Shown piece by piece: positions 7,852 to 15,468 of a DNA stretch of 64,000 nt; positions within the stretch are counted from its first letter, which is position 1; each line of letters starts with the position of its first letter. The notes under the pieces are model-generated. The model was not told the DNA's origin. It worked only from the letters and a program-made list of their open reading frames with translations, and ran no database searches. A program made the translations under genes and the position numbers. The DNA comes from Allosphingosinicella deserti (GTDB taxonomy: Bacteria > Pseudomonadota > Alphaproteobacteria > Sphingomonadales > Sphingomonadaceae): assembly GCF_003012735.1 (NCBI RefSeq), contig NZ_PXYI01000015.1, positions 1 to 64,000 on the forward strand. Direction: 5' to 3'.

Positions 7852-8672
7852 GGTTGTCCTCCGTAGAGGGTTAAAAACTCGTCGGTGACCATGTACCGGA
7901 ACACCGAATAAGCTCGCTCAGCGAGCATATTGAAGCGGTCGGCCATATCCTGCGCATCAAACGGATGATACCCCGCTGTCGACACGTCAATATCCAACAC
8001 CCAGCTGGGTTCTCCCACGGGTTCAAGGACGACGGGATCAAAAGTCCCTTGGGGTGGCAGCATGCCCCAGCGAGCGATCACTGCGCTGTCCTCGGCGCTC
8101 ATCGAGGCCTCGCTGATCGCGTGAGTTACATACTCGCGCAGGGGGGGTATCGCGACTCCCATGAGGTTTGGCTGCACGATCTCATGCAGCCTCTCGTAAC
8201 CATCTCCCACCACCCGTGTTACGTATCGAATACCTAACCTCTCACCTACGCCAGGTTCGAAATGGCGCTCAACGGCGTCCAGTACTCTAGAGAAGCGAGC
8301 GATGAAATCCGACCGCTGATCGTATTGGCGTGTTTCCAGAGTGACAGCATCAGGAGAGAGGGTCACGGTCCAGCCTCCACTCACGTCAGTGAACCGCCAT
8401 ACCGTCACCGCGTTCGCTTGTACGTTCGGTCCATTCGGGGCCATTTCAATGTGGAAGGCCCTACCTTCGTCCTGCCTGAAGACGGGATACTCGGCCCGAA
8501 GGTCCGCCTGAAACGGGGCCACATGTGCCTTGTCCTCGATGAAGAGGACGTAAGGAAACTTCACCTGGGCGAGGACCCGGGCAAGGGGGGCGCGCACGAG
8601 CAGGACCTCCGAAGGTGGAGGTCCGCCGAGCGGCGTGGGCAAATTGTGGATAACTGGCTCCATCGGCTTCAT
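7848..8672 (-). CDS. TIGR04255 family protein
   Basis: About 274 residues from the ATG at 8672 (MKPMEPVIHNLPTP). The TTG at 8705 would add 11 residues but would put the start inside the repeat cluster. Family signature: 'PLARVLAQVKFPYVLFIED' followed by 'VAPFQADLRAEYP', then 'WRFTDVSGGWTVTLSPDAVTLET..Y' and 'RLGIRYVTRV'. TIGR04255 proteins are uncharacterised but frequent in accessory islands, often beside a small regulator. Here it leads an operon with an HTH protein (four-base overlap) and a SQTCDIV protein. No membrane segment is seen. Confidence 0.78.
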   Translation of the reverse strand: MKPMEPVIHNLPTPLGGPPPSEVLLVRAPLARVLAQVKFPYVLFIEDKAHVAPFQADLRAEYPVFRQDEGRAFHIEMAPNGPNVQANAVTVWRFTDVSGGWTVTLSPDAVTLETRQYDQRSDFIARFSRVLDAVERHFEPGVGERLGIRYVTRVVGDGYERLHEIVQPNLMGVAIPPLREYVTHAISEASMSAEDSAVIARWGMLPPQGTFDPVVLEPVGEPSWVLDIDVSTAGYHPFDAQDMADRFNMLAERAYSVFRYMVTDEFLTLYGGQP

Positions 8673-8736
8673 GTGAACTATAGTGTGAACTGAAGGTTCC
8701 TGCAAGGGTCCGACCTAGTTCACATCAAAATTCACA
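8672..8736 (-). promoter_or_regulatory. Cluster of TGTGAACT octamers at the head of the TIGR04255 operon
   Basis: TGTGAACT occurs at 8672-8679 and 8684-8691 on the plus strand (period 12). The complement AGTTCACA is at 8717-8724 and a one-mismatch copy (ATTCACA) at 8730-8736. The two pairs point toward each other around the start of the TIGR04255 gene and overlap the stop of the SDH protease gene. Two direct copies one helical turn apart, mirrored by another pair, is a typical operator layout. Binding by the operon's own HTH protein is inferred. Confidence 0.55.
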
Positions 8737-9655
8737 CTGGCTTGGTGACTGGCTCGATCTCCAATCGCCCATTGGCGCGCAAGGCGTTGCTGAGCTTACG
8801 ACCCTCGAAAACCTTCACAAGCTGCTGATTGCGCAGGTCGTGGGCATACATGCAGCGTAGCAGCCAGATGCATTGCCAGAGATGATCATCGAGAGGGAGG
8901 AGCTTGATGCGTAGCCCCAAGGCGGTCGCCTCCTCCGCATCGATGACTGAACCATGCGAGTGGAAGTGATCGCGTCCAGCAAGTTTGTCGACTATCTCGC
9001 TGATTTCCGCGTCCGGTCGGCCCCGCAACATGCCGGTCTCCAGAAGGGTGGTTGCGAGCTTTTTAGTTTGCGCGATTGCGTCCTCGGCGGTCCGACGCAG
9101 GAGGGGGTCCACATCATCTCCCACCAGAAGATGAGCCGAGAAGCGCATTTGCGGGGAAACCGTGAGAATGGGATCGATCGGCCCCAGCTCCGAGGTGATG
9201 CCCATCAGGACCTCGGCCGACGCGAGGGCTAGGAGCGTGCCATTGCTCTTGGCGCGCCTCGGAACGATCACGCGCAGGTCGGGCGCACAACTGCGTAGCA
9301 GTGCCACCAGTTTCTCGGTTGCGTCCGTCGAGCCGCCGTCCGTTTCCAGAAGCAGATCGGTCGGCTCCGGCGCGCTCGAGCCTAGAAGCTCGGCCAGATA
9401 CGCGTCGTCCGACGAGGTGATTTGGACACCCTGATCGCCACTTTCGCAGTCCGCGAAATAGACCAGCAACCGTCGACCGGTGAGCTCCTCGATGTCCCGG
9501 ATGAGCAGCTGACGAAGATAACGATCCTTCTCCGCCACCCAGAAAAGCGGTGATTGCTGTGGCAGCCGCCTACCACGGGGAAAATAATCTCCGTTCGAGC
9601 GCAGCCCCTGATTGTCTGGCGCGCTCTCACCGCCCGGACCCGCTGGGTCGTTCAC
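8732..9655 (-). CDS. SDH-type serine protease (ClpP/crotonase fold)
   Basis: 307 residues if translation starts at the GTG at 9655. The core reads 'DLLLETDGGSTDATEKLV', then 'VIVPRRAKSNGTLLALASAEVLMG', then 'SELGPIDP'. This is the signature of the serine dehydrogenase proteinase family (PF01972, SppA/ClpP-like), with the nucleophile Ser in the 'KS.GT.LAL' turn; most members have KSAGT and here it is KSNGT. The frame stays open up to 9958, but that extension is Arg/Gly-rich and overlaps a better small gene, so I reject it. A GCAGG lies four bases before the GTG. No transmembrane anchor is visible. It probably degrades or inactivates a protein; the target is unknown. Confidence 0.72.
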   Translation of the reverse strand: MNDPAGPGGESAPDNQGLRSNGDYFPRGRRLPQQSPLFWVAEKDRYLRQLLIRDIEELTGRRLLVYFADCESGDQGVQITSSDDAYLAELLGSSAPEPTDLLLETDGGSTDATEKLVALLRSCAPDLRVIVPRRAKSNGTLLALASAEVLMGITSELGPIDPILTVSPQMRFSAHLLVGDDVDPLLRRTAEDAIAQTKKLATTLLETGMLRGRPDAEISEIVDKLAGRDHFHSHGSVIDAEEATALGLRIKLLPLDDHLWQCIWLLRCMYAHDLRNQQLVKVFEGRKLSNALRANGRLEIEPVTKPV

Positions 9656-9663
9656 GAACCTGC

Positions 9664-9846
9664 TTACCTCTGGCCGCTTCTTATTCCGATGATTTGTGCT
9701 GCTGCGCGCAGGTCCATCGGAGCGAATGAGGGCTGGCTGCGAACGTGCGGATCGTGCCTCACGATGGTGGAGCGGGAATCCACCAGGCACGAGTAGTCGA
9801 CCAAGACCCATTTTCCGCTTGGCGGCGGGCCCTTCTTGATCTCCAT
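9664..9846 (-). CDS. Small hypothetical protein upstream of the SDH protease
   Basis: 60 residues from the ATG at 9846 (MEIKKGPPPSGKW), which has GAGGACAGC directly upstream as a ribosome site. A longer form from 9927 is possible. It ends eight bases before the proposed GTG start of the protease, which fits translational coupling. The family is not recognised. The sequence ('WVLVDYSCLVDSRSTIVRHDPH') looks protein-like and its presence in a different frame argues against the long N-terminal extension of the protease. Confidence 0.45.
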   Translation of the reverse strand: MEIKKGPPPSGKWVLVDYSCLVDSRSTIVRHDPHVRSQPSFAPMDLRAAAQIIGIRSGQR

Positions 9847-10015
9847 GCTGTCCTCCGCTGCTCCCTCGCCCCATACTCGGATCAATGCTAAAACCGGGTA
9901 AAGAGCGATCCCCTCTTCGTGTTCCACGCTGAGTGCGCCAGATGCGGTGCCCGGTCAAGAGTCCGACACATCTCGCTCCGATAGGGATCGATCTTCGTAT
10001 GCACCTCAGAGAAGT

Positions 10016-10732
10016 CTATTCCTCAAGGTCTCCACCGTTCATCTCCGCGACGATCATTCGGGGCCCGTCTTCCCACAGCCGAAAATCGCCATCGGCTGAC
10101 GCCGTCAGCGTCGCCACGAGCTTACGAGCACCTCCCCTTGGGACACGAGTGCGAGGGACATGAGGCTCCAGACCGTTGGTGACTTGACGGAAAACGTCGC
10201 TGACCACCTGAAGGACGTGGTCAGCAGTGGGCCCTCCATTCTGCTCTACGAACGCGTGGAAGTCGGGCAGCGTGCTTGCCAGCCAGTCCACGTCCAACCG
10301 GATCACGTCGGAGATGCCGTTCGAATTTAGGGAAGAGAATGGTAGGCCATCGGCGGCAGTCGGATCGAAGGTGCAGCTGCCCTGAGCCTCAAGAAGGTCC
10401 TTCAAGCCGGTTTCGAATTCCTTGGCATCATACCGCGTTTCAAATAGGTACTCGGCGAGAACGTCCCAGTCTCCGGCAAGCAGCAGCGGGTCGCTGACCA
10501 ATTCGTATTTGACGAGGTCGTCCTGTTTGCGCTCCTGCAGGAAACCATTGTTCAACGACGAGATCCTGTCCTGGATGGCAAGCGGGTTCGCGTTCGAGAA
10601 GCCGATCTTTGCGATATAGTGCTGCCCAACGGAGTGCGCCCATCGGTTCGCGTCCTTGCTAAACGCTAGATAGACAAGTGGCCACCCGCCTCTGGTGAGC
10701 GTCCGAACTGCATTAGCGTCATCCACCTTCAT
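10016..10732 (-). CDS. Hypothetical protein, possible GIY-YIG/T5orf172-like N-terminus
   Basis: 238 residues. The N-terminal part reads 'PLVYLAFSK', then 'YIAKIGFSNANPLAIQDRISSLN', then 'LAEYLFETRYDAKEF'. That resembles the Y..Y...KIG.S....R...LN...E layout of T5orf172-type GIY-YIG proteins. The match is by eye only and several positions differ, so I keep it as possible. The C-terminal half is acidic and unassigned. It faces the same way as the SDH protease gene, with about 170 bases between 10016 and the small gene start, and may belong to the same transcript. Confidence 0.5.
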   Translation of the reverse strand: MKVDDANAVRTLTRGGWPLVYLAFSKDANRWAHSVGQHYIAKIGFSNANPLAIQDRISSLNNGFLQERKQDDLVKYELVSDPLLLAGDWDVLAEYLFETRYDAKEFETGLKDLLEAQGSCTFDPTAADGLPFSSLNSNGISDVIRLDVDWLASTLPDFHAFVEQNGGPTADHVLQVVSDVFRQVTNGLEPHVPRTRVPRGGARKLVATLTASADGDFRLWEDGPRMIVAEMNGGDLEE

Positions 10733-11093
10733 CGCATGCTCCTCAGGGATCGAGACCGAGGCACTGGTGGCGCCGATCTGCGGCAGGAGCTCTCATTATA
10801 GCGGAAGAAACCAGAGCTAGGTCGCCGATCAGGACCACGCTGCGGCGTGGCTGGGCATGCTGCACTCCGCTGCTGAATGACCGATTGGGTGCCGAACGGC
10901 ACCCGGAAAGTCGCGAACAGCCGGGCGATGCCGGTGCGCGGCTGCTTGAGTCCCCCGAGGGAAGGCGATTCGGGGTGAATAACCCGCTAAAAACCATCTA
11001 GCACGAGGGCGGTTTCCGGCATTATCGTCCCAAAGCCTCCCGGACTGGCTCGCCCACTCGCCTTGGATGAAGGTTGCGCGGTAGGCCAGCCGA
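10733..11093. other. 361-base stretch with no recognised gene; one small hairpin
   Basis: No frame here has a recognisable domain. GGGTGCC and GGCACCC at 10887-10904 form a 7-bp hairpin with a four-base loop, but no T run follows on either strand. The stretch separates the minus-strand block from the AlpA-like gene and may hold remnants of an earlier mobile element. Confidence 0.4.
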
Positions 11094-11318
11094 ATGAGCG
11101 AGCATCAACACCTACACCGCGCAGCGCTGATCACGGTCGGGGAGTTTGCTGAGCTAGCTAGGCTATCTCGGAGGCAAATCGATCGCCTCCGCAGCGGGCG
11201 GCCAACGGGTTTCCCTCGCGAGTACGAGCTTGGCAGCGGCGACAGCAAGAATCGCCGTTGCCCCCGCTTCAAACTGTCTGATGTCGAGGCATGGCTTGAG
11301 AGCCGCGCACTTTGGTAG
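11094..11318 (+). CDS. AlpA-like helix-turn-helix protein, copy 1
   Basis: 74 residues. The region 'LITVGEFAELARLSRRQIDRLR' is a MerR/excisionase-type winged helix opening, and 'GFPREYELGSGDSKNRRCPRFKLSDVEAWLESRALW' is the standard tail of AlpA-family proteins ('F....R.W..SDVE.WL..R'). These small DNA-binding proteins regulate integrase or transfer genes of mobile elements or act as excisionases. It is a close paralogue of the protein at 37711-37944, which follows the trb operon. The leading Met-Ser-Glu start at 11094 is plausible though the RBS is weak. Its target is not known. Confidence 0.75.
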   Translation: MSEHQHLHRAALITVGEFAELARLSRRQIDRLRSGRPTGFPREYELGSGDSKNRRCPRFKLSDVEAWLESRALW

Positions 11319-11714
11319 GCCGTCATCGGCTCCGGCGGTCGTCCGGGGAGGGCGTTGGCACCCCGCTTCCGCGGCCGTGGGAGTGCACAAAGATGTGGCC
11401 ACATGTGTCGGTGATCGAGGGTAACGTCCGGTTTCAAAGACCGGCGCAATTGCGGCATCCGACGGCCCTGAATGGGACTTACCCCTCATTCACATGCCGG
11501 GAGCGAGCGCCAGCTCCGCGACGAACCGATCCTCAGAGGTGCTTCGGTGCGGTAAGACTCCTGATTCTCGGGCGACTGACCCTGCAGAATGAACTTAGAA
11601 GGAGCATGATCGCGTTCAACCATTTTTTGAAAGCAGAAATACTTTGCATTATGGGCAAAACGCGATAGGCTAACCGGTGAATCGATACACGCTTCGATTT
11701 ACCCGGGGGGGACT
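11319..11714. other. Intergenic region ahead of the glycyl-radical operon
   Basis: No gene recognised. It contains a perfect 12-bp palindrome (ATGTGGCCACAT, 11393-11404) and, near the right end, an AT-rich stretch with a possible promoter (see next entry). The fall in GC content between about 11600 and 11700 contrasts with the surrounding DNA. Confidence 0.45.
11627..11655 (+). promoter_or_regulatory. Possible sigma-70 promoter for the glycyl-radical operon
   Basis: TTGAAA (11627-11632) and TATGGG (11650-11655) are separated by 17 bases, in an AT-rich patch about 60 bases before the ATG at 11715. The -35 is five of six to consensus but the -10 only three of six, so this is a weak call. A GGGGGGG run three bases before the ATG would serve as the ribosome site. 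Confidence 0.3.
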
Positions 11715-12917
11715 ATGGCAAACGGTGGCGATCAAAGCTTCTATTTCTTCGACATAGACGACAATCTGCTGTTCCTGCCGACCAGTATCTACCTATGGAA
11801 TGCAGAGACCAAGACCGAAAAGGTCGTTGGCTCGGGAGAGTTTGCCGCGATTCAGAATTCGCTTGGGAGGCCCGGCCCGTGGCAGTCTTGGTCAATATTT
11901 GATGGCACTTTCCGCGATTTCCGGGATGATCCCGCGCTGCCCGTCGAGCAACAGACGTTCATCCGCGATCTTCGCGCTGCGCTGGACGGCGTAGCACCAT
12001 GGCAGGGGCCATCTTGGCCGCTGCTGGTGCACGCCGCGAACAAGAACCGCGCCATCGCGATGGTTACGGCGCGGGGTCATGCTCCAGCGACGATCGAAGC
12101 CGGCCTTGCCCTCTTGGTCGCCCGTGGCTTGCTTGTTGCAGTCCCGCCGATCCTCGGTATCTACACAGTCTCCAATCCTGACGTACGCAAATTGCTTGGA
12201 GCCGATGATCCAGCGATGACTGTGCCGTCGGTCAAGAAGCGGGCGATCAGACACGCGGTCGGTCTCGCGCTCGAGCGTTATGGTCCGGACCTTCCGCACC
12301 GCTTCGGGATGTCCGACGACGATCCGAATAATGTCGTGTTGGCGATTTCGGCAATGCGCGATTGCAAGCAGGACTATCCAGACAAACGCTTCTTCGTCAT
12401 CAACAGCAATCACGACGAATATGTGAAGCTAGAGATCTTCCCGATGGCACACCCCGTGACGGGGCCCGCCGCAGGTCAAGCGCTTCTTGGGGGCACTCCT
12501 GAAACGCACGCGCCTTTGGCGCCAAGCCTGGGGGGCAACGCTTCAATCTACGTTACGGATATGGATCGGGCGGTCGACTTCTACACGAGAAAGCTCGGTT
12601 TCCCGCTCAAGGTTCGCGTCGGAACGGAATGGGCCGAAATCGACGCGGGCAAAGGTTTGGTGATCGGAATTCATCGCGCGCGTCCGCCTGAGACCGTCGC
12701 CGCGGGCACGCGCGGAGCGATCAATATCGAGCTCGCAGTGACCCGGTCGCTCGACGACATCGTCGGCGACCTCAAGGCACGTGGCGTCACCTTCAAGGGC
12801 GAAATCCTGAACTATCCGGCAGTGCGGATAGCGACCGTGCTCGATCCCGACAACAACGAGATCCTGCTCGGCCAAGTGCTCGACGCAGGCAAAACGGTGC
12901 AACCCAGTGCATCATAG
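11715..12917 (+). CDS. HAD-like phosphatase fused to a VOC (glyoxalase-like) domain
   Basis: 400 residues in two parts. Residues about 1-250 look like a HAD hydrolase: 'FYFFDIDDNLLFL' is motif I (DxD), 'AIAMVTARGHAP' motif II, 'VKKRAIRHAV' the lysine motif III, and 'HRFGMSDDDPNNV' the acidic motif IV. Residues about 275-390 are a VOC/glyoxalase-bleomycin-resistance fold: 'ASIYVTDMDRAVDFYTRKLGFPLKVRV', then 'VTFKGEI' and 'IATVLDPDNNEILLGQV'. The fusion is unusual. Its last 11 bases overlap the glycyl-radical-enzyme gene. It could process a phosphorylated or unstable small molecule made or used by that enzyme; the substrate cannot be inferred. Confidence 0.7.
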   Translation: MANGGDQSFYFFDIDDNLLFLPTSIYLWNAETKTEKVVGSGEFAAIQNSLGRPGPWQSWSIFDGTFRDFRDDPALPVEQQTFIRDLRAALDGVAPWQGPSWPLLVHAANKNRAIAMVTARGHAPATIEAGLALLVARGLLVAVPPILGIYTVSNPDVRKLLGADDPAMTVPSVKKRAIRHAVGLALERYGPDLPHRFGMSDDDPNNVVLAISAMRDCKQDYPDKRFFVINSNHDEYVKLEIFPMAHPVTGPAAGQALLGGTPETHAPLAPSLGGNASIYVTDMDRAVDFYTRKLGFPLKVRVGTEWAEIDAGKGLVIGIHRARPPETVAAGTRGAINIELAVTRSLDDIVGDLKARGVTFKGEILNYPAVRIATVLDPDNNEILLGQVLDAGKTVQPSAS

Positions 12918-15468
12918 TGATGTCGCCTATTGGCGCTATTTGCAGTCGCTTCCGCGTGGCCACGAGGATCTGCCTTCGCCACGCGCGTGCAAGTTGCTCC
13001 TGCGGATGTTTGAGCGCTGGAAGGGCCGGCCGGGCTGGCTTGTCGAGGAGCAGGTCGGCCATCTCTTCCGGGGACGCGACGACCTGCCGGAAGCGGATCG
13101 CGAGGCGCTGGCAGCCCAACCTGTTATCATCCGCAAGGCACTTGCCGTGCAGCGCATGCTCGAGATCATACTCGACCCTGAGATCGCGGCCTCGTCCGGA
13201 TCGTCAGAGATCCTCGCCGACGAACTCATCATCGGCACTCTCCCGCCTTTCGCAGTTGGCCAGGGCAAGGAGTTCGTCCGGTATCTGACCAAAGATGAAG
13301 AACTGCGTGGCGCGCTCACCTTCCTCAACGAGCTCTCCCCGATGGGACATATCGTCCCCAATCATAAGCTCGTTCTCGACCGGGGACTCGATGCGATGGC
13401 GGCGGATGCCCGGGCGCGCGCGGCGAACGATGGCGCATCCGAGCGGGAGCGCGCTTTCCACGAGGCCGTGGCGATCACGCTCGAAAGCGTGGGCGCCTAT
13501 GCAGCGCAACATGCTAAGATGGCGCGCGAGGCCGCGGCGAAACTGGCGGGCGGCGATCCACGGCGCGAAAGCCTCGAGCGCGTCGCTTCGTGCCTTTACG
13601 TCGCGCCGCGCGGGCCTGCCCAAAGCTTCCACCAGGCGCTCCAAGCAATCTATATTCTCCATTGCGCGCTGCACTGGACCGTCGAGATCGTGCCGATCGG
13701 CCGCCTCGACCAGCTGCTCGATCCCTATCTGCAGCGCGACCTCGACGACGGCGCTCTGACTCTTGAGGACGCACAGGAGCTGATCGACTGTTTCTGGATC
13801 AAGCTCGACGAACGCGTGATCCTCGACAACCGGCATGCGGAAAATCGCTTCACAGCGTCGGATGGCGTGCTGACTGGGTATCTCGGATCGTCTAACTACG
13901 ACCAGGGCGGCTTGCTCAACCAGTGGATGCAGCAGGTCACCATTGGTGGACTGCTGCCGCAGGATGGTGCGCCCGTCGACGCCTGCAACGCAGTGACGCG
14001 CCTGTGTCTGGAAGCGGCCCGTCGCCTGCCGCTCAACAGCCCGACTCTCGATCTGCGCGTCCATTCCGGGACGCCACGTGACGTGCTCGATCTCGCTGCG
14101 AGAGCTTTGATGAGCGGTGGCGCGCATCCGGTGCTGCTGAACGACGACATCATCGTTCCTGCGCTGGCCGAGAATAGTGCTGCCCCTATCCCGCTGGCCG
14201 CCGCGCGCAACTATGCCTGTGATGGCTGTTATGAGACCATGATAGCGGGTGAGAGCGAGTTCAGCTTCGGGTTTGTCTCTGCGCTCGACCTGATCGAGAA
14301 GGCGCTCAACCGCGGCGCCGGTCTCGCGGGCGCGGGGCCGGTCAATCTGCGCGGCACCAAGGACAGTTGGCGCAGCAAGCCCGCCGCGCTGATCGCCGAT
14401 ATGGTCGAGTTCCGCGCGATCATGCGTGAGCATCTGATGCTCGCCTGTCACCGCTACTTCACGAGCCTGACCAGCCTCTATGGCAACAAGGCCGATTTTG
14501 CGCCTTCGCCCTTGCTCTCCGCGCTGATCAGCGGCTGTGTCGAAAAAGGCCGCGATCTGACCGAGGGAGGATCAAACTATCACATCTTCTCGCCGCTCCT
14601 CGTCGGGGTCAGCAACGCGGCGGACTCGCTGTACGCGATCGAACGGCTGGTCTTCGTCGAGAAGGCCTTCACGCTCGAGGAGCTGACCACCTGTCTGGTT
14701 ACCGATTGGGGGCACAGCATGCTCGCCCAGGCCGGGCGCGTCACGCCCGCATTCGGCCCCAACCTGAGCGTTGAACGGATCGAGCAGATCCGGCAGACCT
14801 GTCTTGCGCTTCCGAAATTCGGCAATGGAACCGATGCGGTCGACAGGCATGCCTGGTGGCTCATGGAAACCTTCGTCTCCTGTATCGATGAAGCGCGCAC
14901 GCATCCGCTGCAGGCCGCCAACATCGCGCGCCTCGCCGAAAAATACGGCACCGCCGACCATCCGTTCGTGATGAATATCGCGCCGGGCGTCGGCACGTTC
15001 GAACAATATGTTGGAGTCGGCTCTTGGAGCGGCGCGACGCCTGATGGACGGCGTTCCAGGGCGCCGGTCGCCTCCGATCTGTCGGCGGCACCGGTCCCCA
15101 ATGATCTCCCCTCATGTGTCGGCGGCGACAAGATTGAACATGCGCGGCAGTTCAGCCTGGCTGACAGCATGCGCAGTTATCGTCACGAGGTGATGACCCG
15201 CTTCGGCGATGGCGCACCCGCGGACTATGTGCTGCCGGAAGATTATCCGGCGGATAAGCTGGGGAATGTGCTCGCGGCTTTCGCGGGCGGCACAGGCGGG
15301 TCGATCTGCACCTTCACCGTCGCCGATCCGGCGACCTTCGCCGCTGCGCAGGCGAACCCCGAGCGCTACAATCTGGTCCGCGTCAGGATGGGCGGCTGGA
15401 CGGAGTTCTTCGTCGCATTGTTCCCCGACCATCAAGAGCAGCACAAGAGGCGGCCGATCTATGGCTGA
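12907..15468 (+). CDS. Glycyl radical enzyme homologue (PFL/diol-dehydratase-like)
   Basis: 853 residues, normal for the pyruvate-formate-lyase/glycyl radical enzyme superfamily. Landmarks: 'GHIVPNHKLVLDRGL' (about 147-161), 'LDLRVHSGTP' (about 381-390), the thiyl-radical loop 'NYACDGCYETM' with Cys441, and at the C-terminus 'RVRMGGWTEFFVALFPDHQ' in the place of the glycyl radical loop, with Gly830 as candidate radical site. The consensus there is R-[IVT]-[CSA]-G-[YW], so RMGGW is a relaxed match. It overlaps the HAD-VOC gene by 11 bases and the DyP gene by 8. No radical-SAM activase (CxxxCxxC) is encoded in the window, so activation must come from elsewhere or differ. The reaction is unknown. 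Confidence 0.8.
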   Translation: MHHSDVAYWRYLQSLPRGHEDLPSPRACKLLLRMFERWKGRPGWLVEEQVGHLFRGRDDLPEADREALAAQPVIIRKALAVQRMLEIILDPEIAASSGSSEILADELIIGTLPPFAVGQGKEFVRYLTKDEELRGALTFLNELSPMGHIVPNHKLVLDRGLDAMAADARARAANDGASERERAFHEAVAITLESVGAYAAQHAKMAREAAAKLAGGDPRRESLERVASCLYVAPRGPAQSFHQALQAIYILHCALHWTVEIVPIGRLDQLLDPYLQRDLDDGALTLEDAQELIDCFWIKLDERVILDNRHAENRFTASDGVLTGYLGSSNYDQGGLLNQWMQQVTIGGLLPQDGAPVDACNAVTRLCLEAARRLPLNSPTLDLRVHSGTPRDVLDLAARALMSGGAHPVLLNDDIIVPALAENSAAPIPLAAARNYACDGCYETMIAGESEFSFGFVSALDLIEKALNRGAGLAGAGPVNLRGTKDSWRSKPAALIADMVEFRAIMREHLMLACHRYFTSLTSLYGNKADFAPSPLLSALISGCVEKGRDLTEGGSNYHIFSPLLVGVSNAADSLYAIERLVFVEKAFTLEELTTCLVTDWGHSMLAQAGRVTPAFGPNLSVERIEQIRQTCLALPKFGNGTDAVDRHAWWLMETFVSCIDEARTHPLQAANIARLAEKYGTADHPFVMNIAPGVGTFEQYVGVGSWSGATPDGRRSRAPVASDLSAAPVPNDLPSCVGGDKIEHARQFSLADSMRSYRHEVMTRFGDGAPADYVLPEDYPADKLGNVLAAFAGGTGGSICTFTVADPATFAAAQANPERYNLVRVRMGGWTEFFVALFPDHQEQHKRRPIYG

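Noticed and set aside
8673-8705. TTG start 11 codons upstream for the TIGR04255 protein
   Set aside because: The ATG at 8672 gives the family's usual opening, and the upstream segment coincides with the octamer cluster, which looks regulatory.
9656-9958. N-terminal 101-codon extension of the SDH protease
   Set aside because: Arg/Gly-rich, no similarity to the family, and overlaps a small ORF with a good ribosome site; a GTG start at 9655 gives the normal domain.
10887-10904. GGGTGCC/GGCACCC hairpin as a terminator
   Set aside because: Short stem, no T run on either strand and no gene end close by.
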